Positions 17,949 through 28,744 are shown, counted from the stretch's first letter. The stretch is 64,000 bases of DNA from Candidatus Uabimicrobium amorphum (GCF_009002475.1 NZ_AP019860.1:2728001-2792000); one strand, 5' to 3'. Translations and numbers: made by a program. The notes: generated by a model not told the origin, from the sequence alone.

Positions 17949-20900
17949 CTACTTTAGCCACTTAATTTCGAGCCCTAGTTCCCGGCGAAGTACGCTATGT
18001 TCTTCGGATATATTAAAACAAAACAAAGCCTTGATCATTTCTTCGTATTTTGTATCTCTAAAATTTGCAAAGTCAATATTTTTCACCGCACAATATCCCT
18101 CAATGGAAGCCTTCAAAGAATCGGACATCAGTAGCGCACAGTTATTTGCTGCTTTTTCCAGATGAAGACGATAGGCATTGGTATCGGCCTGGAATACTTC
18201 CGTTAGTACGTCCATACGCTCTTCTAATTGCTTCTTTATTTTTCGTGGTAGGGAATTACGTAATTTGCGAATAATTGCTTCGCGTTTTTCAGATATTGGT
18301 TTACCCGTCTCAGCAAAAGACTCGACAAGAACAGACACACAGTCAACATATTCTTCGTTGTTTAGCTTATATGCCATAACCTGCTTGCGCGCCGCATAAA
18401 ATAGAGTTCTTGTTACGACAAATTTTTGGGCGTTCTTTGTCAACTTTTGCCATAGTTTCCATCCAATTACAATACTGACAGGATTGGTATTTTCCAAGTA
18501 AATTCCATCGCCATCGTACGTGTAAACGGTTACTTGATCTATGGATAAAAATTTCAGTATCCGATAAATGCAATCCTGCATTTCGCTGTTTTCGTGAAAA
18601 CTTTCCTGCTTTTCTAACGAAGGATAATTTTCCCACAGTGGTGGATATGCTTTATCGGTGTATGCATCCACAGAAGCCATCACCTCATGCAAAGTTCCAC
18701 GCATATTTTCGGGGATAAACTTCTCTTGAGTAGTTGTGTCTAACCAACCAGAAGGGACACGCGGCGTAATACGCTCTAGGAAAATTTTTTCTTTGGGTAA
18801 TAGTTTTCCCAACATTAAAGCCCCTTGGCAACACAAGTACATTCTATCATACAAATTTTCTTTTTGGTATAGGTTAAACAATTTATTGTATGAGTCGCGA
18901 CGAAAAGGATTCTGTAGAATCAAATAAAAGTGCTCGGTAATCGCATTCTCTACTTGTTTTTTGTCTGTCGCCCATATGTCGGCGAGCGCAGCATGAGCTT
19001 CGGTATGGTTCGGATCTATTTCGCACAGTCGTTGATAAATGTCGGCCGCTTTTTCCGCCGCATCTAAGTGGTTTAGATAACAAAACGCCTGTGAGCTCAG
19101 TATTGCTTTGTACTCTTCGTCGTCTTCTACAAATTTTTGCAAATATTCTTCGCAAACAACGATAACCTGATCGTATTTTTTTTCACAAGTGTAAATATCG
19201 ATAATTTTTTGCATCGCTCTAAAATTTTGCGGTATAATTTCGAGCGTCTTTTCATAAGAAAGGATCGCCTTCTCGGCATCTTGGCTACCTTCCCAATGTA
19301 TCTTCGCCAAGGACATTATACACGAAACTTTTTGAAAATTATTTTCGCACAACTCCATCTGCTTTTCGACATAAGACTGTGCATTTTCCCAATCTTGCAT
19401 CTTGCAACTCAAAGTGATATATTTTTCAAAGAAATCGTTATTGTTGGGGAATTCCGTACATAATTTATCGTATATCAGCTGACATTCACGCCAATTTTCA
19501 TTTTTTTCATGTACCTCGGCTATCTTTAGTAATGTTTGGTGACTATCTTCTATTTGCAAAAGTTTTTCATAGTATTCGATGGATGTATCCCATTCGCCCT
19601 TTTCCATATGAAGTCTCGCCAAACCCTCCAGAACTTGTTTTTGATCTCTATTTTCCTTTAAATGCTGGAGATAACCATCAATAGCCCCTTCGGTCATTCC
19701 CATTTTATCTTTAATAATAGCCAAACGTAAAGAAATATTCATCATATCAATTTCGGCATGACGCGACGGAGTATTTTCCAATTTCATGTAATACAACAGT
19801 GCTTCATCCCACTGTGCATTGTCATAATACAAATTTGCCAAGTGATCGAGAGACAAAGCAAAATCGGCCTTGTACTCTACCGATTTTTGATAGCGTAAAA
19901 TCGCCGTATCCGTATCGCTTAGTTTTTCGGAGATCTTACCCAAGATGTAATAAATGTCTTCTAGCGCGACCTCTTTTTGCGGATAGTGAGTTAACCTTTG
20001 GTACAAACTTTGCGCAGCAACCCAGTGCTGAAATTCGTAAAAAATATCGGCTAGATGGTAGATGGCCTGAACATTCTGCCGATCGTAATCAATGGATTTT
20101 TCGTAACAATTTTTGGCTTCATCAACATTTTCCAATTGTTGCGCATAAACTTGCCCTATTTCAAAATATAAAAGGCTGATAACGCCACGGTTGCTTTCCT
20201 GTGAAATGCGTTGTTCCATAACAGCAATAAATTCAGACCAATTTTGCGTTTCGCGCCAACACTGGCAAAGAGTTTCGAGATTTTTTTTATGAGAAGGAAG
20301 AATTTCCACAACTTTTTGAAACTCCTCCACCGCTTTCTCCAGCGATTTTTTGTGTAGTATGCAACCCATTTCAAAATGCAAATCAGCTTGTTCTTTGTTG
20401 CTAAGTTCTGTTTGTAAAAGTCTACGATTTGTTCCTATTAACAATTCATCGTTGTGCAAATCGCGGTAAAGTTTTTGCAAAATCCTTAAGATCGCAGCAT
20501 CGTTCTCTATTTCAAAAGCTTTTTCGTAGGCCTCTGCCGCTTTAACCTCAAAACGATTGTCCCCTTCATAAACTTTACCTAATTGCTGATATAACTCCGC
20601 TAATTTTGTACGATTTTTTTCAAGGAGTATCGCTTTCTCAAGTATTTGTCCCTGTCCTTCAATGTCATCTTTTCGCTTATATAAGTCGCGCAATGCCTCA
20701 AGGGCCTTTTCATTTTCCGGAGATATTTCCAAAACCTTGTTATACATCTCTTCGGCCTCGTCGAGTCGATGTAAGCGATGGTAAAGGATGTTCGCAGTGG
20801 TCAATTGCAAAGGCAAAATTTCACCAGTAATATTTGCCTTTAGTGCCAATGAAATTTGTAGCTTGTATATGTCGACTAAGTTTTCATAATCTTCAATGTA

Positions 20901-23900
20901 ATTGTAAAGGCGAATTAGTGCCACAATGGCGTTGTTGTTTCCAGAATCAATCTTGAGAATTTCCTTGTAGCAAATGATGGCTGCGTTATTCTCAAATAAA
21001 CGATTCTCCCATATAATCGCCATTTCACTCCATAGATATATTTTTCGTGGATTATCATTGATAATAAAAATCTCTTTATGACATAGATCTAGATACTCTT
21101 GAAAGTATCCCCAGTTTTTATATAAGTTTTGCAGTGTATGCAACAAATTTACATCTTGAGATTGAATTTTAAGAGCTTGTTCGTAGTGATGAATCGCCTG
21201 TTTTTCTTCAAAAAGATAGTGTTCGTAAATACGACCTAAGTCTATGTGTAAATGGCAAATCGCATTTTTTTGCTTAGTAAATTCTAATTTTTTTCTCTTT
21301 ATTTCTGTAACTTCCAGCCAATCACGTTGTTTTTCATATATGGTTTCTAATGCATTTAACGCTTGTAAATTGTTACTGTCCAACAATAGTATTTCACGAT
21401 AAATAGCAATCGCCTCGGTAATTTTATGCTCTTCAGCAAAGAGAATATTTCCCAATTCCCCTAACAAATAAATCTTTTGTTCATTGGCACAGCGCTCGAT
21501 CATTTGCTCTAGCAATGCACAAAGAGCTGTGTAGTTTTTAATGCCCTTTAAAAGGCCTATGGCGTGTTTTGCCGTAGGCTCGTGATAGTGATTATCAATC
21601 ACTTTTAAGTAGTACTTCACTCCTTGGTGAGGATGCCCCAATTTTTGCTCCCATATACGCGCTATTTTAAAATACAACGCGGCACGCTCTTTTGCCGTTT
21701 TCACATGCTGCACTTCCGCAAGTAAATACTCAATGACTCTTGTCCAATCTTTTTTCGCTTCACAAAGTTTACGAATACTCCGTAAAGCAGGTGCAAAACC
21801 ACCATCTTGTGATTGGACCGTCAATGCCAGTTCGTAGTATTTAATTGCTTCGTCAATACGCTGTAGTTTCTTTTCGAATATGGTACCCATCTTGTAAAAA
21901 AACTCACGTTCTTTTTCAACTCCTTTTACATAGCGCACACGCAAAGAATACAACTCAATTAGTTTTAGCCAATTACGTTCTTTTGTATATAATTTCGCTA
22001 AGACGTTAAATATTTTTTTACTTTCGGGGTTCAGTTCTAATGCTTTTTGAAAATGCACGGCTGCTTTGTCAACTTCTTTTAATTTCTTAAGTAGCAAACT
22101 ACCTATTTTAAAATGTAGGTTCACTTGCGCGTCGTTATCCGATGTAAAAGACAGTTTTTTCTCTAGTACATCAATGAGTTTGTCAACCTCATAATTATCA
22201 CCGTACAATTGTTGTAAATGCTGTAAGATAACTGTATCTGCTCCAAATTCATCGAGCATACTTTCGAGATGCACAATGGCTTTTTCTTTGTTCGAAAGCT
22301 CTTTATCATATACATCGACTAATTCTAGAGTTGTTTTCTTTTTCTCTTTAGGAGAAAGGTATTGTAACTCTTCTTCCACATATCGCGTATACTCCTCCCA
22401 ACGTTCTTCGTTGCGCAACAACTTTTGTAATCGCGCCAGCACCTCATGTTTTTCTGGAAGTGTTTCGTGGGCTTTCATGTAATACACAATAGCATCGTTG
22501 TAGTTTTCAAATTGCAACAACGAAATTTCGCCCAGTTCCTTTTCGACAAGAAATAAACGGCGCGCATTTTTTTCGATGGAGAGTTCTGCAATGAGAACAT
22601 GCACTAATTTTTCGTATTGCTTTCTTTCGCGGTATAAATTTTGTAAACCACGTATCGCCACCAAATTATTTGCATCTATTTTCAAAACCTGTAAATAGTG
22701 TGTAATTGCCCAATCTTTTTCATTGAGATTTTTTTCAAAAAGCTCTGCGCAGAATATATGCAGTGCCTCTTTTCTCTTACGCGAAATATCGGCAATAGCT
22801 AGCTCTGCGAGATACGATTCAGTTAAGGCCGCAATATTTCTCTCTTTTTGATATACACGTTGTAGCGATTTTATCGTCGGTAGGTGACCAGGTATAATCG
22901 TCAGTATCTTAACATAAATTTCTGCGGCGGTTTTTTGATCGTGAAGCTCTTCTTCGTAAATTTTTCCCTGCAAGAACAAAAATTGCGCTTGTACAGCATC
23001 GCTCTTTGCTAATTTCCTGCGTTCATCATAAACTGCAATCAATTTTTGCCAATCCTCTTGCTCCCGATATATGGAACTCAACTTTTCTTTTATTCGGATA
23101 TTTTCGGGGTATTTTTGAGACAGTTCTTCGAGAATCACAACCGCCTTGTTTATTTCATTTAAAAAATTCTGCCAAATATTTGCTATCTGCAAACCAATTT
23201 CTGGGTCATCTTTCAGTTGTTGCTTTTTATCAAGTATTTCTATCAACAATTGGTAATTTTTGTTACACAAACACACTTTCTCTAAGCACTCTATTGCGTG
23301 TAACGATTCATCGTCAACTTCTAAAGCTTTTTGATAATGGATGATTGCTTTGTCTTCTTCGCGTAGATGTTGGTAAAAAATATTCCCCAGTTCGATATAT
23401 AGATCGTGTTCTCCTCCGGTGACATCGATCAATTTATCTATAATTTCAATTGCTTTGTGGTACTCTAATTTTACCAAGTGTAGTGATTTTAATTTTTGTA
23501 GTGTCGTGGTTTGTAAATTCAGGTCTAAAGCTTTGTAGTAATGGCTAATAGCAGCGTCTACATCGGGAATATGCTTGGTGTATATTTCTCCCATTTGTAG
23601 GAAAATTTGCTCTGAATCGTTCGTTTTCTTCAATTTGGCCTGGCAAATTTCCACTACTTTTTCCCAATCTTCTATTTTGTAACTTATTCTCTCAAGTTTT
23701 TCGAAAATAGTATCGTCAGAGGTCTTGGCGAGTATTTTTATATAAAGACGTTGAAGTTTGTAGTTATCCTCAATATGTTCTTCGTAAACATTTGCCGCCT
23801 TTTGCAAAATTTCTAATTGCTCTTTTTCTTCTAACTTTTTAGCATACAACGCACTCAATTCTGTCCACATTTCTTTAATGCGATAGCACTCTTCCAAAGA

Positions 23901-26285
23901 TACGTATGCACTTGAGAAATCTAGTTGTTGCAATTTTTGCAAATACAAAATTTTGTCATCTGTGTTGTCGCTTAAATCGGCCAGTCGTTTGTATAGGTCT
24001 ATTTTAGAGGCATCATCAACCAGAAAAGTCTGTTCATTTAAATTCGCAATAAGCAGTGATGTACGATTGTGGTCGCTGTAAAGCTTTTCCAAAGTTTTGA
24101 GAATCTCTAAATCATCAGGAACATTTGCAGTGGCTTTCTTGTAGTATGTAAGCGCCGCGTCTATGTCATTTTCTTGCACGTAAATATCGGCTATTTTTCG
24201 TTGTATCGCCGCGACTTCTTTGCAATCTTTGGTCAAAGCCATCTCTTTTTTCAAGTAGACAATTTGTTCCGTTACTTGTTGCAAATCGGCACAAATTTTA
24301 CTTAACTTACACATGATATCAAGTTGTGTAGGCTGCAAATAGTGCGCTTTAACGTAGTATAGTTTGGCGGTGGGAATATCTTTCAATTGTTCCTCATACA
24401 CCGTCGCGATTTGTTGATACAATGCGGCAACATCTTCTGAATACGGTTGAAAAGCGGCCTTATTCAATAATATGCCCACATATTTTTGCCAATCGCCTTT
24501 CTCTTCATAGTTTCTCAGCAAAATGTCATTTGCTTTGGTTTCATCCGGTTCATAGTGCAAGATTTTACGTAGATGCCTCTCTTGCTTTTCCCGATCACGA
24601 TCGACATACATTTCGGCCAAAGAAAAATGTAGGTCTATACTTTCTTGCTTGTTTTCGTTTACGGTGAGTTCTTTTTCACCAACCTCAATATACTTCTCAA
24701 TCTCTCCACGTTTTTTATGTAGCCTTCGCAAGGAGACATAAGACGGGAGAAATAGAGAGTTAGACGCCAACGCTTTTTCGAAATACGCAATGGCATTATC
24801 TTCATCTTCAAGATGTTCATCATATATTGTCCCGATCTCGTGGTAACGAATCTCAGGATCTATCGCTGTTAAACGAATTTCGTCTTCAATTACTTTGATA
24901 AGTTCGCGATAGTTTTTACTTTCGGTGTACTTATTGCGTAACTGCAACAATGCTTCGTTATGGTCACCTTGGATCGCAATAACTTTCTGGTAATAACTAC
25001 CTTGCTGTTGGCTTAAAGACTCCGGTAGTAATTTTGCGATATTGTAATAAATAGAAACTCTCTCGGCTAAAGAACTATATTTCGATTTGTGTACCAAAAC
25101 TTTAACAAGTTGCTCATAGCGGTGCAATGCTTGGTATGTTTGAGTTAAATACTCTATTGCAATCTCATCTCCCGGAGATAATTGCAAGATGTTTTCGTAT
25201 ATTTCCACAAGGCGATCAATATTCTCTTCATTTTGTTTACTGGCCTTTAAATCTACCGCACAACTATGAAGCGTATATGCCTTTTCTTGTTTGCTCGCCA
25301 GCATCGCCACCTTTTGTTTTTTGTACAAATACCATTCGTGGATATTTTCTTTGCGCCACAAAACATCGCAAATACTTTCAATAATGTTGATGTCTGACTT
25401 TAATAGTAAAGCTTTTTCGTAAAAAACAATTGCGTTATCCAACTCGGAAAAATGCTCATCTTTTAAACGGGCAAGCTGCAAATAAGTCTTGGCTTTTTCT
25501 TCTTTCGCTTTTAAAAAATCTAACTTTTGATTGAGTACAGTAATCAGATGATCGGGATCGTCTTTGTATATTTCCTCTAAACGCGATATGATTCTTTCAC
25601 GATAAGGTGTCCCAGTGATTTTTTGATAACTTTGTGCGGCTTTTTCCCATTTATTTTGCTCAAACTGTAACTCTGCCAATTGGAAGTAATAGCGTTCTTT
25701 TTCTTCGACTGTGTCACTGAGATTGATAAGTATCTCTAAAACATGGTAATATTTTTCATATTGCTGTTGTTTTTCGTATATGTCTAGCAGGTGAAATTGA
25801 ATGGTCTTACTTTGCGGATTTACGGTTGCCGCTTTTTCGTAAAAACAAGCGGCATTGGTCAAATCTTTCAACTCAAAAAAATAAATATTTGCAATGTTTG
25901 TCGCTAATTCTTCTTGGGCCACAACGGACGAATGTTCGATTTTCTGCTTGTAAATGCCAATGAGTTCTTCCCATTTTTTTTCATTTTGATAGTGTATTTC
26001 CATTTCGAGAAATGCATCATCGCGCTCAGGAAGCAAATTCATACATGTTTGTAGCAAATCGATCGTTTCGGAAGAAAACGCACGATGTATTTTTTGCAAA
26101 CGCGCCGCTTGTAAAAAATAACGATACGCTTCTCCCTTAGTCTCGTCTTTAATTGCCTGAGCATGATCTATGTGCAAATGAATGAGTGCATTCCAGTCTT
26201 CTTCTCTTGTGTACTTGTGCACAAGCTTTTCAAACATCTGTGTGTCGTGCGGCATTTCTGCAAATTTTTTTACTAAATCGTCCAT
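17949..26285 (-). CDS. Giant TPR-repeat protein (~2,778 residues)
   Basis: Almost the whole chain is tetratricopeptide repeats, with several dozen 34-36-residue units and signatures such as AIxYYEKAL, WxxLIxIYxxK and HLQxLY. Only the last ~300 residues (from about GWLDTTT on) look like a different, non-TPR globular domain. There is no signal peptide or membrane helix, so it is probably a cytosolic scaffold of great length. I placed the start at ATG 26285, which follows the menG stop by 20 bases and lets residue 1 begin the first repeat. An in-frame start at 26339 would overlap menG. No catalytic motif is visible. Antisense ORFs within the gene are shadows. Confidence 0.85.
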   Translation of the reverse strand: MDDLVKKFAEMPHDTQMFEKLVHKYTREEDWNALIHLHIDHAQAIKDETKGEAYRYFLQAARLQKIHRAFSSETIDLLQTCMNLLPERDDAFLEMEIHYQNEKKWEELIGIYKQKIEHSSVVAQEELATNIANIYFFELKDLTNAACFYEKAATVNPQSKTIQFHLLDIYEKQQQYEKYYHVLEILINLSDTVEEKERYYFQLAELQFEQNKWEKAAQSYQKITGTPYRERIISRLEEIYKDDPDHLITVLNQKLDFLKAKEEKAKTYLQLARLKDEHFSELDNAIVFYEKALLLKSDINIIESICDVLWRKENIHEWYLYKKQKVAMLASKQEKAYTLHSCAVDLKASKQNEENIDRLVEIYENILQLSPGDEIAIEYLTQTYQALHRYEQLVKVLVHKSKYSSLAERVSIYYNIAKLLPESLSQQQGSYYQKVIAIQGDHNEALLQLRNKYTESKNYRELIKVIEDEIRLTAIDPEIRYHEIGTIYDEHLEDEDNAIAYFEKALASNSLFLPSYVSLRRLHKKRGEIEKYIEVGEKELTVNENKQESIDLHFSLAEMYVDRDREKQERHLRKILHYEPDETKANDILLRNYEEKGDWQKYVGILLNKAAFQPYSEDVAALYQQIATVYEEQLKDIPTAKLYYVKAHYLQPTQLDIMCKLSKICADLQQVTEQIVYLKKEMALTKDCKEVAAIQRKIADIYVQENDIDAALTYYKKATANVPDDLEILKTLEKLYSDHNRTSLLIANLNEQTFLVDDASKIDLYKRLADLSDNTDDKILYLQKLQQLDFSSAYVSLEECYRIKEMWTELSALYAKKLEEKEQLEILQKAANVYEEHIEDNYKLQRLYIKILAKTSDDTIFEKLERISYKIEDWEKVVEICQAKLKKTNDSEQIFLQMGEIYTKHIPDVDAAISHYYKALDLNLQTTTLQKLKSLHLVKLEYHKAIEIIDKLIDVTGGEHDLYIELGNIFYQHLREEDKAIIHYQKALEVDDESLHAIECLEKVCLCNKNYQLLIEILDKKQQLKDDPEIGLQIANIWQNFLNEINKAVVILEELSQKYPENIRIKEKLSSIYREQEDWQKLIAVYDERRKLAKSDAVQAQFLFLQGKIYEEELHDQKTAAEIYVKILTIIPGHLPTIKSLQRVYQKERNIAALTESYLAELAIADISRKRKEALHIFCAELFEKNLNEKDWAITHYLQVLKIDANNLVAIRGLQNLYRERKQYEKLVHVLIAELSIEKNARRLFLVEKELGEISLLQFENYNDAIVYYMKAHETLPEKHEVLARLQKLLRNEERWEEYTRYVEEELQYLSPKEKKKTTLELVDVYDKELSNKEKAIVHLESMLDEFGADTVILQHLQQLYGDNYEVDKLIDVLEKKLSFTSDNDAQVNLHFKIGSLLLKKLKEVDKAAVHFQKALELNPESKKIFNVLAKLYTKERNWLKLIELYSLRVRYVKGVEKEREFFYKMGTIFEKKLQRIDEAIKYYELALTVQSQDGGFAPALRSIRKLCEAKKDWTRVIEYLLAEVQHVKTAKERAALYFKIARIWEQKLGHPHQGVKYYLKVIDNHYHEPTAKHAIGLLKGIKNYTALCALLEQMIERCANEQKIYLLGELGNILFAEEHKITEAIAIYREILLLDSNNLQALNALETIYEKQRDWLEVTEIKRKKLEFTKQKNAICHLHIDLGRIYEHYLFEEKQAIHHYEQALKIQSQDVNLLHTLQNLYKNWGYFQEYLDLCHKEIFIINDNPRKIYLWSEMAIIWENRLFENNAAIICYKEILKIDSGNNNAIVALIRLYNYIEDYENLVDIYKLQISLALKANITGEILPLQLTTANILYHRLHRLDEAEEMYNKVLEISPENEKALEALRDLYKRKDDIEGQGQILEKAILLEKNRTKLAELYQQLGKVYEGDNRFEVKAAEAYEKAFEIENDAAILRILQKLYRDLHNDELLIGTNRRLLQTELSNKEQADLHFEMGCILHKKSLEKAVEEFQKVVEILPSHKKNLETLCQCWRETQNWSEFIAVMEQRISQESNRGVISLLYFEIGQVYAQQLENVDEAKNCYEKSIDYDRQNVQAIYHLADIFYEFQHWVAAQSLYQRLTHYPQKEVALEDIYYILGKISEKLSDTDTAILRYQKSVEYKADFALSLDHLANLYYDNAQWDEALLYYMKLENTPSRHAEIDMMNISLRLAIIKDKMGMTEGAIDGYLQHLKENRDQKQVLEGLARLHMEKGEWDTSIEYYEKLLQIEDSHQTLLKIAEVHEKNENWRECQLIYDKLCTEFPNNNDFFEKYITLSCKMQDWENAQSYVEKQMELCENNFQKVSCIMSLAKIHWEGSQDAEKAILSYEKTLEIIPQNFRAMQKIIDIYTCEKKYDQVIVVCEEYLQKFVEDDEEYKAILSSQAFCYLNHLDAAEKAADIYQRLCEIDPNHTEAHAALADIWATDKKQVENAITEHFYLILQNPFRRDSYNKLFNLYQKENLYDRMYLCCQGALMLGKLLPKEKIFLERITPRVPSGWLDTTTQEKFIPENMRGTLHEVMASVDAYTDKAYPPLWENYPSLEKQESFHENSEMQDCIYRILKFLSIDQVTVYTYDGDGIYLENTNPVSIVIGWKLWQKLTKNAQKFVVTRTLFYAARKQVMAYKLNNEEYVDCVSVLVESFAETGKPISEKREAIIRKLRNSLPRKIKKQLEERMDVLTEVFQADTNAYRLHLEKAANNCALLMSDSLKASIEGYCAVKNIDFANFRDTKYEEMIKALFCFNISEEHSVLRRELGLEIKWLK

Positions 26286-26305
26286 GTGCTTCGATCCCAA
26301 AAAAA

Positions 26306-26998
26306 TTATCCGGCAACTTTTCCTACATAGATATAGCAAACGCCTGAGGTCAGCGATTTAAAATAAACCTCGGAAAACGCTTGCGTTTTTTCCATAAGCT
26401 CAATAAATTTTTTTCCCGTAGGAAATTGCGCTGACGATGTATTTAAATACTTGTACGCTTTTCGATCTCCGCTTATAATTCCGCCAACAAACGGAAGTAT
26501 ATAACCGCTGTATAAATTGAAGAACGGTTTTATTGGCCAATGTGGCTGACCAAATTCTAAGATTAAAACTTTCCCTCCGGGTTTCACCACACGCGCCATA
26601 CTTTTTAAGCAGTCTTCGGTATTATCTACATTGCGTATTCCAAAAGAAATTGTGGCAATATCAAAAGTATTGTCGGGGAAAGAAAGATCTTGTGCATCTT
26701 CTATTTTCCATTCGATTTCCGGATAATTCGACTTAGACTTTTTTTCTGCCAATTCCAACATCGGCGCGCAAAAATCGGTTCCGACAATACGCCCTTGGCC
26801 TTTATTTTTTTTGTAAAACGTAATCGCAACATCACCGGTACCCGTTGCACAATCTAAAATGGCATCACCAGGCTTTGTTTCACTCATTTTGATGAGTCTA
26901 TTGCGCCATAGATGGTGAATCCCTAAAGACAAAACGCTGTTTGTTCTGTCGTATGTCCCCGCAATTTGTGCAAACATATCATGAATTTTTTTACTCAT
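26306..26998 (-). CDS. menG: Demethylmenaquinone / ubiquinone C-methyltransferase
   Basis: This 230-residue class I SAM-dependent methyltransferase matches the UbiE/MenG family along its length. It has the FAQIAGTYDRTNSVLSLGIH opening (residues 9-28), the SAM loop DCATGTGD (49-56), a GTDFCAPMLELAE segment, FDIATISFGIRNV, and the RVVKPGGKVLILEF strand. The reaction is C-methylation of the quinone ring, turning demethylmenaquinone into menaquinone, the last step of quinone synthesis. UbiE also methylates ubiquinone precursors, but no ubiquinone genes are seen and anaerobe-like menaquinone use is more likely here. Its neighbours (membrane-fusion-like protein and TPR protein, gaps of 20 bases each) show it is part of a packed, functionally mixed operon. 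Confidence 0.92.
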   Translation of the reverse strand: MSKKIHDMFAQIAGTYDRTNSVLSLGIHHLWRNRLIKMSETKPGDAILDCATGTGDVAITFYKKNKGQGRIVGTDFCAPMLELAEKKSKSNYPEIEWKIEDAQDLSFPDNTFDIATISFGIRNVDNTEDCLKSMARVVKPGGKVLILEFGQPHWPIKPFFNLYSGYILPFVGGIISGDRKAYKYLNTSSAQFPTGKKFIELMEKTQAFSEVYFKSLTSGVCYIYVGKVAG

Positions 26999-27018
26999 AA
27001 GTGTAAATTCCTAGGTTG

Positions 27019-28602
27019 TTAGTCTTGTAATTGTTGTCCTGATGTAAAATTTGCAAGTGGTGTTGAAGTCGCCATTGCAATCACATCTCCTGGGTCAACC
27101 CCCGAAAGTATTTGAATATAATCTTCATCGTAGAGACCGACAACAACGGAAACAGGGTAAGCATAACGCTTTCCTTTCTTGCGCAATACTTTACATACCA
27201 TGGCCTGACTCTCTCCACGTATATCTTTCTGGAAAAATACTGCACGGCGATCAACTAAAACACACTCAGGTATTTTTTTAAGCGAAAATGTCACTTTGAG
27301 TTGCATTCCCAAGTTAACAGGCATCTTAATACTAATATTCACCTTTACCAAATGGTCTTCAGCCACAGCACTGTGTATTTTACCTTTTTGTTGTTCATCG
27401 TTCGGTAAGGTCACCGTCACTTGGTTTTGCATTTCCAGCAAACGAAACTCACTTTTGCTCATAACAACTTGTAGTTGATGGGTAGAAGAATGATACTCTC
27501 CAAGAATATCCCCCGCTTGTACGTTATTGCCTACTTTAGAATACGAACTGAGTAATTGACCAGCAAATGACGCTTTAATTGTGTTGTTCTGTGCGTTTTG
27601 TAGCCATTTTTTCTCGGCAAGTTCATAATTCTGTCGTGCCTTTTGCAATTGTAGCCATACATCGAGAGCACTTGGTTTAATACTTTTCGCAAAGCTCTGT
27701 ACACCTTTTTTCCAGGAGGAAAGGTTAGAACTATTGACGGTACCTTTCTTACGGTACATTTCCGAAATTTGCGCAATTTCTTTTTGCGCTTTTGCCGAAA
27801 GTCCACTCACTTTATTCTTTTGTAATTCCCAGGTGAGAAGTGCTTGTTGCAACTCCATTCGTAGCTGTTCGCGCTGCAAGCTGTTCGCATTGTCAATAAC
27901 AGCAATCACTTTATCTTTGTTAAGTTTTGTAGTAACCAGTTGTTTTATCTTACCAGAAGCAGGAGCTACAATGACATGCGTTTGTGCAGGCACAACTTTC
28001 CCTACAATCGAAATCTGCGGCACTAACTCATCGTTAATTGCTTTTGACTCGTTAATTTTGGGTAGTGTAGGCGCACCACCTATTTGCAATAACAAAAAGC
28101 TGTTTATCGAGATAAGCATGATGATGACAATGAATAAACTAAAAGAAACAATACCAGTTGTGCCTTTATCTCGACTGCGTACACTTTGAATAGCTTTTAC
28201 AGGAGAAACAGGGTCAGGTTTTTTCTTATTTAAAAAATCTTTGATGTTTTGTTTGGGAGTTGATGGCCCAAACAATATATCTGGTTCTTGTGGAATTTCT
28301 TCGGTCAATGATGCTGCAGAACGTCCCTGAGCCTGGCTCACAAAAAGACTATCAAAAGAAACATCGGCAGACTCATACAAACTCTCGTCCGCTATTTTAG
28401 GGTTTTCTTCGTTGTTTTGTATGCGAGAAGTACGATACTTTTCAATTTCATCGGCATCAAATTTCACATTGTCCTTATCGGGATAGGCTTTGATAGCGCC
28501 TTTTTCGATAATTTTTTTCAATTCACCTTCGTCCACTCGCAATTCTCGTAGTGCTTTGCGCACGGAAACGTACTTTTTTTGCTTATTTTTATCTGTACCC
28601 AT
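27019..28602 (-). CDS. Membrane-fusion-like protein with N-terminal HTH domain
   Basis: This 527-residue protein has two unlike parts. Residues ~10-58 are a small excisionase/MerR-like helix-turn-helix (VSVRKALRELRVDEGELKKI...). After a low-complexity linker a single membrane helix (about 150-173) leads to an HlyD/RND-adaptor-like region. That region has a lipoyl-like strand with APASGKI at about 213-219, a helical hairpin (about 235-330), and a second lipoyl half (SYSKVGNNVQAGDILG). Beta-barrel strands follow to the end. Adaptors join inner-membrane pumps to outer channels, but no pump gene is adjacent. The HTH at the cytoplasmic end might bind DNA or protein. It is the first gene of the long minus-strand operon, with AGGA before the ATG. 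Confidence 0.75.
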   Translation of the reverse strand: MGTDKNKQKKYVSVRKALRELRVDEGELKKIIEKGAIKAYPDKDNVKFDADEIEKYRTSRIQNNEENPKIADESLYESADVSFDSLFVSQAQGRSAASLTEEIPQEPDILFGPSTPKQNIKDFLNKKKPDPVSPVKAIQSVRSRDKGTTGIVSFSLFIVIIMLISINSFLLLQIGGAPTLPKINESKAINDELVPQISIVGKVVPAQTHVIVAPASGKIKQLVTTKLNKDKVIAVIDNANSLQREQLRMELQQALLTWELQKNKVSGLSAKAQKEIAQISEMYRKKGTVNSSNLSSWKKGVQSFAKSIKPSALDVWLQLQKARQNYELAEKKWLQNAQNNTIKASFAGQLLSSYSKVGNNVQAGDILGEYHSSTHQLQVVMSKSEFRLLEMQNQVTVTLPNDEQQKGKIHSAVAEDHLVKVNISIKMPVNLGMQLKVTFSLKKIPECVLVDRRAVFFQKDIRGESQAMVCKVLRKKGKRYAYPVSVVVGLYDEDYIQILSGVDPGDVIAMATSTPLANFTSGQQLQD

Positions 28603-28744
28603 GCTGATTCCTATAGAAACTTTTTTTACAGTCTAATTCACAAACTGCCTGTCTTGTGTTGTAACTCACGAAAGCATAGACAATTATCCTATCTATCAAA
28701 CTTTCACTATTAGGAGTTATCTTTTAAAATATGATTCTACTTCC

